The notes: a model not told the origin generated them from the letters alone. A stretch of 6,668 nt of DNA from Alphaproteobacteria bacterium (GCA_017642625.1 JAGCOQ010000110.1:1-6668), one strand, 5' to 3'. Numbered from the stretch's first letter, positions 1 through 6,264 are shown. Translations and numbers: made by a program.

Positions 1-54
1 CTGGTCACCCGCTTTCGCTTGCGCTATGGCGAGGTAAAACCGCCCCATAAATAA
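1..54 (+). other. Left-edge segment, possibly the 3' end of a convergent gene
   Basis: About 50 bases remain before the terminator. They are more GC-rich (29 of 50 bases) than the rest of the window. All three plus-strand frames are open from the edge and close at 35-37, 48-50 and 52-54. The frame ending at 52-54 reads through to a TAA lying inside the terminator stem, which would suit a rightward gene sharing that terminator with the large minus-strand gene. The short peptides (for example one ending KPPHK) match nothing I recognise, and an intergenic sequence is equally possible. Confidence 0.2.
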
Positions 55-78
55 AAACGCCCAAACGGGCGTTTTTAT
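51..78 (-). terminator. Intrinsic terminator of the giant repeat gene, probably bidirectional
   Basis: A perfect 12-bp inverted repeat (51-62 pairing with 67-78) encloses the four-base loop AAAC. The stem core is CGCCC/GGGCG, flanked by A-runs on one side and T-runs on the other, so transcripts of either strand end the hairpin with a U-run. On the minus strand the hairpin begins at the last base of the TAA stop codon (78-80), leaving no 3' spacer. A rightward gene ending in the first 54 bases could use the same structure. Confidence 0.9.
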
Positions 79-3000
79 TAATTGTTATCTATCACCCAGC
101 CATTGAAAGTATATCCTTCGCGGGTTGGGTTGGTTAAAGGCTCTTTTGCGTCTTCTTTATAAGTGCATGTATTAGAATCGAATATCTCGCTTCCATTATA
201 CCAATCTACACTTATATCACTGGTGCAATACAGTTGTACGCCCAGGGTTCCGAAAAATTGTGGAACAAAAGCGTCGGCAAATCTGGCGACATCTTTGAAA
301 GCGTTTGCACAGACACTTGGACATTCGCATTGACATGTAGATTCATCTGTATACCGTGTAATTTGTGTTTGAGCCACTGTTGTCACGGCGGTCATAGAAG
401 CATTACCAATTGAATAACCCTTCAGTGTGCAAGAACAACTAGTATATCCGTCACCTTTGTCATAACATTGTGCCAAACCTTTAACTTTGGTATTATCGAT
501 ATAAGTGACTTCGAATTCGCCCTTTGACAAACCAGAAGTATTACTGCTGTTACAAGCCGCAGAAGTATTGTTATTCAAAGAACGCCATTTATTACTGCTT
601 ACTGGTGTATAGAATGTGTAATTCGCCAACGGTCCAGTATAATTAGTGTTAAGCGCTTTGTTGGAATCGCAAGTAATAGCAGTTATAGCACATGCCCCCG
701 GCGTATTTAGAACAGTTGTGCCATTATAATATGTTTTTCCCGGGGCTGTCGCATTTGCATAGGCAACACCTGTTCTATAAGACTCGTTGCCTGTATTATA
801 TTGTGCACAGTTTATAGTGGTTGTTTGATAACAGAAACCTTCGTTTTCTGTGCCTGCTGCGGAAGTATAACCAGTTGGACAAGTCGCGATTCCTTGGTTA
901 GACGCGCCTTGGACAAAATGTCCACCAATACAGTAATTGCCACTCGTGCAAGGTGCGCAAGCCGTTGCGTTAGCAGGTAAATAAGTTCCCGCATCACAGA
1001 CTATTTCAGCGGCAGCAGTGCAATCTGAAGAGCCTGTTGAACCTGCTGGCGCATAAGGTGTTGCCTGTGGACAAGCAGTCAAGCCTTGGGCTGATGTAGT
1101 GCTGTATCCAAATACGCCACCAAGACAATAGTTATTTGCTGTGCAAGTTGCGCAAGACAACGAATTTGCTGGCAAATAAGTTCCTGTGAAACAGATTATG
1201 TTAGCATAACATTGATTGCTTGCGCTGGCGCCTTCTTCAGAGAAAGGTGTTGCATTCGGGCAGGCTGTCAAACCTGATGCTGTGCTGACATTGGAATTAA
1301 GTTCGCCACCAAGGCAGTAATTACCCACAGCACACGGTGTGCAAACCAAAGAGTTTGCAGGTAAATAATAGCCCGCGTCACAAGTAACAGTGGTATAACA
1401 AGCATTTGCACTGGTTGCACCTTCTGGTGACAGTGGGGTAGCACTGTCGCATGCGGTTATACCTTGGGCCGCATTTGCATTGAAGCCAAATACACCACCA
1501 ACGCAGTAACTGCCGGCTGGGCACGATACACATTCTGCGCCATTCGCAGGCAAATAAGTTCCGGCTTCACATGATACGCCAGCAGAACAAGCGTTTGCTG
1601 CAGAAGCGCCAGTTGGCGAGAAAGGTGTTGCGTTATCGCAAGCGGTTAAACCTTGGTCGGCAACAACATTGGAATTAAATGTTCCACCCAAACAATAATT
1701 ACCATTTGTGCAAGGCGCGCAAGTCAATTGTCCCATTGGCAAATATTGACCCGCCGGGCAAGTGACACTTGCATAACATGCGCCTTCGCTGGTTGCGCCA
1801 ATGGCAGAATTAGGTGTATTTTGTGGACAAGGTGTTAAACCCTGGACAGATGCGCTTGTGCTGAATGTGCCACCTTCACAGTAATTGCCGGCTGTGCAAG
1901 TTGTGCAAGCAGAAGCATCGGTTGAATTCGCAGGCAGATAAGTCCCCGCTTCACATATAATCGGTGAATACTTACAATATTGTTGCGCCGCTAAATCACC
2001 AAAGAATGCTTTAAATAATACAGGGTCAGATGCATTCATTAAACTATTCAGACATTTTGCTGCGCACATAGCATTTGCATCTTCTTCTTTATTAACCCAC
2101 AAGTCTGCAAATTTCCATACAGGGGTTGATATTGTTTGCGCCGATCCACCCGCCGGGGTATAACTGTCAAATTTTAACCAGCATTCGCTTCCTGTGGCAC
2201 CTTGGGACAATACATTGGCGGCTCGCACCCCTGGACCGTTTTCTGCCCACAGCATAGCATAGGCTTCACTGAGAGATATAGTGCCATTGGTTGCCTGTGC
2301 TGTTATGTTTAAGAAATCAGTTGAAGACATAATATTTGTTGACGCGCACGAGGCAACAACATGCACTTTGGTGCCGTTGTTCCACACAAGTTCCGCTTCG
2401 CCGTTAGATAAACTGGATGCATTGTTGTATAAATCATCACCATTAAGTTGGCGGATTTTCGTATTTGCAGACAGATTAGACATGTTTGTGTAATATGATA
2501 CATTTGACAAAGGTCCTGCTGGTTGGGCTGTATAACCCGTATCACAACTCAATCCAGTTATATCACAAGCATTCATTGGTATCAACTGCAGACCTGTGTT
2601 ACGATAGGTTTTATAGGTTGCAGATGTATTGGCATAGGTTGCGTTTCCATGTTCCACCGGATTTAAATTTGCACAAGTATCGGTTCCACTGGTTGAATAA
2701 CATTGGCCGCTATCGTTTGTTCCCGCATCAGAATATATGTATGGCGCATACTCTGCCGCACAAGAGGAAATTCCTTGGTCCCAAGCGGCTCCAACCTGGA
2801 CATCATCAATCCCGTAACAATAATAATTCGCAGGACAGGTCACACATGCCGATGCGCCCACCGGCAAATATGTTCCCGCACTGCAACTAATTCTGTTAAA
2901 GCAATTGCTAGAACTACTGTTCCCAAACCAAGAATATGGTGTCGCAGATGGGCAGTCAAATATACCCTGGTTATTTTGTTGGTTTTGTTGATATGTGCCA

Positions 3001-6000
3001 CCAGGACAATAATGATTTTCGGTGCACCATTCACAACCTCTTGAATTTGCCGGCATATACATACCTTCTTGGCATTGCTCCCCAGCAAAACAATCGCTGC
3101 TGCTGGTTGCACCAGTATTTGAATAAGGCGTATTGTTGTCGCATTGTGTCAAACCGTTGGTTCCGCCAGTTGTAAATGTCCCACCCGCACAGTAATAGTT
3201 TTCAGGACAGGTCTCGCAAACACCATTGTTTGAATAAGTTCCCGCATTGCAAGTGACAGATGAAAAACATGCACTCGAAGATGTTGCACCCGCATTAGAT
3301 AATGGTGCCTCTGCATCACATTGTGTCAAACCTTGGCTGTTGTTGGCATTGAATGAGAATGGGCTGTTCGTTCCATTGCAATAATAGCCTGGTAAACAAG
3401 TTTCACAAACATAAGAATTTGCTGGCAAATAAGTTCCCATTATACAAGCAATTTGTGCAGAACAATCAGTGCTTTCATCAGAGCCAGCCTCAGAGAAAGG
3501 TGTTGCACTGTCGCATTGAACGGCACCTTGGTCAATTTGGTCGCTGAATGTGTAATTGCCACCGCCACACCAATATCCCACAGGGCAGGTTGCGCATACC
3601 GTTGCACCTTTTGGTAAATATGTTCCCGCTGCGCAAGTTCCGGAAAAACACGCACTTTGGCTGGTTGCGCCCGGCAAAGAGTTAGGTGTTGCACCTGGGC
3701 ACTGTGTCAAACCTTGGTTGCTGGTTGCGTTATATTGATATGTGCCATGCGGACAATAATATCCACTGAGACATGTTTTGCATGAGCGATCCAAAGTTCC
3801 TGCTGGGAAATATGTTCCTGCATTACAATCTACATATGCATTACAATTATCGGAACTTTGGCTGTAATAATAAGATAACGGTCTTGACGCGGGGCATTTT
3901 TCTATACCTTGGTCGTTGTCTTCGTCAAAGCCAACACCGCTGAGCCCTTCACAGTAAGAACCCGCAGGGCACGGTTCACATTCTTCTGTGCCGGCTGGCA
4001 AATAATAGCCCGCATTACAACTTATTAATATACCACGGTTACCCTTGGCGCTGTATTTCATTTTACCACCATTGCAAGTTTCACCACTTGGGCAAGATTC
4101 ACATTTATCGCCACCTTTTGGTAAATATTCACCAGCCGAGCATTCTACGAGATAGCAATCGTCCTCACTTGTTGCGCCAGAATCAGAATTCGGGTCGCTT
4201 TTTGGGCAAGAGTTTTTACCTGTGCCGTCTGCGTCTGTGCTTTTGAAAGTTCCACCAGGACAATATTCACCTTTGCCACATGCGCTGCAGGTGCCGTCTT
4301 TCTTTTGACTTAAATAAGTTCCAGCGTTGCAAGTAACATTAGCATAACAATCGCCTTTGTCCTTTGATCCCGCTGGTGAATTTGGCGCATCTTGTGGGCA
4401 AGATTCGATACCTTGGGCTTTTGAAGAATTAAATTCGTAATCTCCGCGTGTTTCACAATAATTGCCAGATGTACATTCTGCACATTCCTGTGCACCCGCC
4501 GGCAAATATTCGCCCGCATCACAAGTGAGTTTATCAAAGCATTTGCCGCCGTCAGCAGTGCCTGCCTCTGAAAACGGCGCCTTGCTGTCGCATTGTGTTA
4601 TACCTTGGTCTGAATTGGCATTGAAAGAATAGGGCGATGATTTGCCATCGCAATAATAACCACGCAAACATTTTTTACAACTCTTTGCGCCAGATGGTAA
4701 ATATTCACCATCACTGCAAGTAATTTTATCAAAGCATTTGCTGCTGTCAGAAGTGCCTTCGTCTGAGAAAGGCGCTTTGCTGTCGCATTGTGTTATACCT
4801 TGGTCAACATTAACATTGTACGAAAGCTCGCCAGATTTTCCGTCGCAATAAAAGCCCGCTTTACATTTTTCGCAACCCCTTTCGCCCTTTGGTAAATATT
4901 GTCCTTCGTCACATTTTAAAGTCGCTTCACACTTTTCAACACTAGCTGCCCCTTCGCCAGTAAATGGGGTTGCAGATGGACATGGTATCAAACCTTGGAC
5001 CTCAGAATTGCTTTTATCAAAAACAGCCCTCGGACAATAATAACCTGGTTTACATTTGTCGCAATCTTTACCGTTCCAATAGTGCCCCTCACCACAGACT
5101 ACACCACATTCGGCTTCGCTGGTTGCGCCTGGAAGAGAGCTGCCGTCAGAACACCAGTTTAATCCTTGGTCTTTGTCATTAGAATATTCAAAACCTGATT
5201 TATCACCCGGACACCAACCGCCTTCAGGACAGATTTTACATTCTATGGATTTTGCTGGCAAAAATTCACCCGCAGGACAAGAAATCGTTGCGCTGCACGC
5301 ACTGGCAGATGTTGATGCCTTTGGCGAGAAAGGTGTTTTTGTTTTATCACAGTTCTCTATACCTTGGCTAAGTGTGTCTTTGAATACAAACGTTCCGCCA
5401 CCGCACCAAGAACCCGCGGGACAAATCAGGCATACTTTGCTTCCCTGTGGCAAATATGTTCCCGGGAAACAAGCAATGGACGCACGACAATCGGTTGCAT
5501 CATCAGAACCACTTTCCGAGAACGGCTTATCTTTTGAACACGATTCTCTGCCGTTATCATCTTTTTCAGAGTACGGATATTTTCCCCCTTTGCAATAAAA
5601 ACCTGGCTTACATGTATCGCACTTATCATATTCCGATGCTGGCAAATATTCACCAGCGTTACATGTGACCGTGTCAAAACATTGCGACTGGTTGTCTGAA
5701 CCTGATTTTGAATATGGTGTTGCGTTGGGACATTTTTCTATACCTTGGTCTTTGGTATCATCAACAGATGCACCCTTAAGGCCAATGCAATAAGAACCAA
5801 TCGGACAAATGGTGCATTTATTTTCGCCTTTTACTACATAATACCCAGCCTTACAGTTAATAGTTTTAGCATAACAATCACTTCCGCTTTTTGCACCTGA
5901 GTTTGAATAGGGTTTGTCATCTGGGCATTTGTCTAAGCCATGTTCTTTGTCATCTGGGGTCCATGTGCCACCTTTGCAGTAATAATTTTCCCGACACGTT

Positions 6001-6122
6001 TCGCATTTATTGTCCTTGGATAAAAATTCCCCAGCACTGCAAGTGATGTCGGCACCAAATGCATTAAATGTAAACAAACTAAACAAAGCCAAAAGTGGCG
6101 TTAACAGCATGATTTTCCGCAT
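78..6122 (-). CDS. Giant secreted cysteine-rich repeat protein with GCC2/GCC3-like units and C-terminal InlB B-repeat-like module
   Basis: A complete 2014-residue protein with no frameshift or internal stop. Order: signal peptide 1-24; 18 cysteine-rich units 25-1144; domain A 1145-1387; six units 1388-1767; domain B 1768-1969, homologous to A; terminal module 1970-2014 with the motif GYTFNGW. Almost every unit has six cysteines spaced roughly C-x12-C-x2-C-x5-C-x17-19-C-x16-C, with the words AGxYLPA, GxYCxGG, QG[IL]xxC and TPxS. Only one later unit departs strongly (residues 659-701). About 163 cysteines in an exported protein imply periplasmic or extracellular disulfide formation. There is no lipobox, LPXTG motif or transmembrane helix after the signal peptide, so the mode of surface retention is unknown. 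The start is well supported: an in-frame TAG lies upstream at 6150-6152 with no other start between, an AAGGA site sits 10 bases before the ATG, and the N-terminus is a good signal peptide. A structural or adhesive surface role is inferred; no enzymatic motif is visible. It is transcribed alone, away from the SIMPL gene. Confidence 0.95.
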   Translation of the reverse strand: MRKIMLLTPLLALFSLFTFNAFGADITCSAGEFLSKDNKCETCRENYYCKGGTWTPDDKEHGLDKCPDDKPYSNSGAKSGSDCYAKTINCKAGYYVVKGENKCTICPIGSYCIGLKGASVDDTKDQGIEKCPNATPYSKSGSDNQSQCFDTVTCNAGEYLPASEYDKCDTCKPGFYCKGGKYPYSEKDDNGRESCSKDKPFSESGSDDATDCRASIACFPGTYLPQGSKVCLICPAGSWCGGGTFVFKDTLSQGIENCDKTKTPFSPKASTSASACSATISCPAGEFLPAKSIECKICPEGGWCPGDKSGFEYSNDKDQGLNWCSDGSSLPGATSEAECGVVCGEGHYWNGKDCDKCKPGYYCPRAVFDKSNSEVQGLIPCPSATPFTGEGAASVEKCEATLKCDEGQYLPKGERGCEKCKAGFYCDGKSGELSYNVNVDQGITQCDSKAPFSDEGTSDSSKCFDKITCSDGEYLPSGAKSCKKCLRGYYCDGKSSPYSFNANSDQGITQCDSKAPFSEAGTADGGKCFDKLTCDAGEYLPAGAQECAECTSGNYCETRGDYEFNSSKAQGIESCPQDAPNSPAGSKDKGDCYANVTCNAGTYLSQKKDGTCSACGKGEYCPGGTFKSTDADGTGKNSCPKSDPNSDSGATSEDDCYLVECSAGEYLPKGGDKCESCPSGETCNGGKMKYSAKGNRGILISCNAGYYLPAGTEECEPCPAGSYCEGLSGVGFDEDNDQGIEKCPASRPLSYYYSQSSDNCNAYVDCNAGTYFPAGTLDRSCKTCLSGYYCPHGTYQYNATSNQGLTQCPGATPNSLPGATSQSACFSGTCAAGTYLPKGATVCATCPVGYWCGGGNYTFSDQIDQGAVQCDSATPFSEAGSDESTDCSAQIACIMGTYLPANSYVCETCLPGYYCNGTNSPFSFNANNSQGLTQCDAEAPLSNAGATSSSACFSSVTCNAGTYSNNGVCETCPENYYCAGGTFTTGGTNGLTQCDNNTPYSNTGATSSSDCFAGEQCQEGMYMPANSRGCEWCTENHYCPGGTYQQNQQNNQGIFDCPSATPYSWFGNSSSSNCFNRISCSAGTYLPVGASACVTCPANYYCYGIDDVQVGAAWDQGISSCAAEYAPYIYSDAGTNDSGQCYSTSGTDTCANLNPVEHGNATYANTSATYKTYRNTGLQLIPMNACDITGLSCDTGYTAQPAGPLSNVSYYTNMSNLSANTKIRQLNGDDLYNNASSLSNGEAELVWNNGTKVHVVASCASTNIMSSTDFLNITAQATNGTISLSEAYAMLWAENGPGVRAANVLSQGATGSECWLKFDSYTPAGGSAQTISTPVWKFADLWVNKEEDANAMCAAKCLNSLMNASDPVLFKAFFGDLAAQQYCKYSPIICEAGTYLPANSTDASACTTCTAGNYCEGGTFSTSASVQGLTPCPQNTPNSAIGATSEGACYASVTCPAGQYLPMGQLTCAPCTNGNYCLGGTFNSNVVADQGLTACDNATPFSPTGASAANACSAGVSCEAGTYLPANGAECVSCPAGSYCVGGVFGFNANAAQGITACDSATPLSPEGATSANACYTTVTCDAGYYLPANSLVCTPCAVGNYCLGGELNSNVSTASGLTACPNATPFSEEGASASNQCYANIICFTGTYLPANSLSCATCTANNYCLGGVFGYSTTSAQGLTACPQATPYAPAGSTGSSDCTAAAEIVCDAGTYLPANATACAPCTSGNYCIGGHFVQGASNQGIATCPTGYTSAAGTENEGFCYQTTTINCAQYNTGNESYRTGVAYANATAPGKTYYNGTTVLNTPGACAITAITCDSNKALNTNYTGPLANYTFYTPVSSNKWRSLNNNTSAACNSSNTSGLSKGEFEVTYIDNTKVKGLAQCYDKGDGYTSCSCTLKGYSIGNASMTAVTTVAQTQITRYTDESTCQCECPSVCANAFKDVARFADAFVPQFFGTLGVQLYCTSDISVDWYNGSEIFDSNTCTYKEDAKEPLTNPTREGYTFNGWVIDNN
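81..215 (-). other. C-terminal InlB B-repeat / Flg_new-like module (residues 1970-2014)
   Basis: The last 45 residues read ISVDWYNGSE, then a TCTYK strand, then the hallmark PTREGYTFNGW near the end. The pattern of a beta-strand followed by P-x-x-P-T-R-x-G-Y-T-F-x-G-W is that of the Listeria-Bacteroides repeat (Flg_new, the InlB B-repeat). Only one copy is present and the protein stops five residues after the tryptophan. In other proteins this beta-grasp-like module occurs in surface stalks. Its position at the extreme C-terminus would suit a terminal cap or a sorting signal, which is inference. Confidence 0.75.
216..821 (-). repeat. Domain B, second copy of the spacer domain (residues 1768-1969)
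   Basis: This 202-residue domain follows array 2, in the same relation that domain A has to array 1. It keeps the A landmarks (YANATAPGKTY, GACAITAITCD, GPLANYTFYT, LSKGEFEVTYIDNTKV, QFFGTLGVQLYC). It carries 12 cysteines against eight in A, the extra ones forming a dense SCSC and CQCEC cluster (about residues 1895-1938). That cluster resembles a compact disulfide knot, though a metal site cannot be excluded. The family is not recognised. Confidence 0.75.
822..1961 (-). repeat. Cysteine-rich repeat array 2, six units (residues 1388-1767)
   Basis: Six further units begin at residues 1388, 1453, 1516, 1579, 1642 and 1707, each with six cysteines and the same frame as array 1. They are more uniform than array 1: YLPAN in most, GNYCLGG or close variants, QGLTAC or similar, and ATPFSPxGA. 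Not one lysine occurs in these 380 residues, and other charged residues are few; Ala, Ser, Thr and Asn dominate. This uniformity suggests a later expansion than the charged units of array 1. Confidence 0.93.
1962..2690 (-). repeat. Domain A, non-array spacer domain (residues 1145-1387), duplicated as domain B
   Basis: This 243-residue domain interrupts the cysteine repeats. It has eight cysteines and is rich in Asn, Ser and Thr. It aligns with domain B through ordered matches: ATYANTSATYKTY with VAYANATAPGKTY; NACDITGLSCD with GACAITAITCD; GPLSNVSYYT with GPLANYTFYT; LSNGEAELVW.NGTKV with LSKGEFEVTYIDNTKV; and AFFGDLAAQQYC with QFFGTLGVQLYC. An extra segment of about 40-50 residues near 1263-1310 is absent from B. 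I do not recognise a named family. A folded beta-rich spacer or ligand-binding module is possible but unproven. Confidence 0.75.
4020..4148 (-). repeat. Truncated cysteine-rich unit 11 (residues 659-701)
   Basis: This unit starts normally (VECSAGEYLP, then the CxxC and ETC cysteines) but runs from NRGILIS straight into the next unit's CNAGYYLPA. The segment holding cysteines 5 and 6 and the TPxS motif, about 20 residues, is missing. The reading frame is kept, so an in-frame deletion or an unequal crossover between units would explain it. The remaining four cysteines can still pair among themselves. Confidence 0.85.
4530..4919 (-). repeat. Closest adjacent unit pair (units 7 and 8), a likely recent tandem duplication
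   Basis: Two consecutive units of exactly 65 residues (402-466 and 467-531; 195 bp each, at 4725-4919 and 4530-4724) match at about 41 of 65 positions by hand alignment. The match includes an unbroken run covering DQGITQCDSKAPFS and the shared ending KCFDK. At DNA level, the plus-strand stretch from ttatcaaagcatttg through the shared cattgtgttataccttgg is nearly the same in both. Other neighbouring units share mainly the cysteine frame, so this pair looks younger than the rest. Confidence 0.75.
6051..6122 (-). other. Signal peptide of the giant protein (residues 1-24)
   Basis: The N-terminus has a short basic n-region (MRK), a hydrophobic core of about 16 residues rich in Leu and Phe, and the small-residue end NAFGA before an acidic residue. 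Cleavage after Ala-Phe-Gly (residue 23) best fits the -3/-1 rule, and one residue later is also possible. The first cysteine is residue 28, preceded by D-I-T, so this is not a lipobox. The signal looks like Sec/signal peptidase I, not a lipoprotein signal. Confidence 0.88.
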
Positions 6123-6127
6123 TTTTT

Positions 6128-6138
6128 CTCTTTCCTTC
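6128..6138 (-). promoter_or_regulatory. Ribosome binding site of the giant protein gene
   Basis: On the minus strand the leader reads GAAGGAAAGAG before AAAAA and the ATG. The AAGGA core (6133-6137) is 10 bases from the start codon. Together with the in-frame stop at 6150-6152 it fixes the start at 6122 instead of the second methionine (residue 5), which would lose the basic n-region of the signal peptide. Confidence 0.75.
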
Positions 6139-6165
6139 GTTAAAAAACACTAGTCCTTTGTATTC

Positions 6166-6195
6166 AGTGTAGAAAATTTTTAATCGTTCTGGCAA
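6166..6195 (-). promoter_or_regulatory. Predicted sigma70-type promoter of the giant protein gene
   Basis: On the minus strand TTGCCA (plus coordinates 6190-6195) is followed after 18 bases by TACACT (6166-6171). Upstream of the -35 lies a long A-rich tract (6199-6240) that could act as an UP element. Transcription would start near 6159, giving a leader of about 37 bases. The boxes are good but not perfect matches, and no experiment supports them. Confidence 0.55.
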
Positions 6196-6218
6196 GTGTT
6201 TTTTTATGTTTTTATTTC

Positions 6219-6247
6219 TTGCTTTTGTTTTTTTTCAAATCTATAAT
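6219..6247 (+). promoter_or_regulatory. Predicted sigma70-type promoter of the SIMPL gene
   Basis: TTGCTT (6219-6224) and a perfect TATAAT (6242-6247) are separated by 17 bases, the ideal spacing. The predicted start is near 6254, giving a leader of about 25 bases ending in the Shine-Dalgarno site. The -35 lies in a T-rich tract shared with the upstream region of the divergent promoter. The two -35 boxes are only 23 bases apart, so the polymerases could compete or one regulator could act on both. Confidence 0.7.
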
Positions 6248-6264
6248 CGGCACATACATTATAC

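Larger units (their letters stand above)
2691..6050 (-). repeat. Cysteine-rich repeat array 1, 18 units (residues 25-1144)
   Basis: Tandem units of 59-67 residues, apart from one 43-residue remnant, begin at residues 25, 88, 152, 216, 280, 342, 402, 467, 532, 596, 659, 702, 764, 829, 891, 956, 1015 and 1078. Each has six cysteines except the unit at 659, which has four. The consensus runs [IV]xCxAGxYLPA, then a C-x2-C-x5-C cluster around GYYCxGG, a variable 10-12 residue linker, QG[IL]xxC, xATPxS and a final CYA or CF. The CxxC-GxYC arrangement is that of GCC2/GCC3 (ephrin-receptor-like) repeats. Three disulfides per unit would be expected by analogy. In DNA the period is about 190 bp, and the most conserved word is the one encoding GTYLP (plus strand GGCAAATAAGTTCC and variants). 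Units 1-11 are rich in Lys/Asp/Glu, while units 15-18 contain no lysine. Confidence 0.93.

Noticed and set aside
1..50. tRNA or rRNA fragment
   Set aside because: No cloverleaf arms or recognisable rRNA sequence can be formed from the available bases.
81..215. LPXTG, PEP-CTERM or autotransporter-type C-terminal anchor
   Set aside because: There is no such motif, hydrophobic helix or basic tail; the end is GYTFNGW followed by VIDNN.
2281..3738. Plus-strand open frames of 60-134 codons opposite the large gene
   Set aside because: They lie wholly inside the complete 2014-codon frame, lack consistent ribosome sites, and their Cys/His-rich texture is what the antisense of cysteine repeats produces.
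5173..5598. 141-codon plus-strand open frame
   Set aside because: Antisense shadow of repeat units 3-5. Its periodic words (PPHQ, AGQ) mirror the unit period, and no promoter or Shine-Dalgarno site supports it.
822..6050. CRISPR-like or satellite array because of regular periodicity
   Set aside because: The period is about 190 bp, units diverge freely at synonymous positions and the whole array is one open frame with conserved cysteines, so it is a protein repeat.
3180..6050. CxxC pairs as zinc-ribbon or rubredoxin-like metal sites
   Set aside because: The CxxC occurs once per six-cysteine unit of an exported protein with aromatic/Gly context typical of disulfide-rich repeats; zinc binding is not supported.
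6036..6122. Lipoprotein signal on the giant protein
   Set aside because: The first cysteine (residue 28) is preceded by D-I-T, not a lipobox, and lies after the predicted signal peptidase I site.
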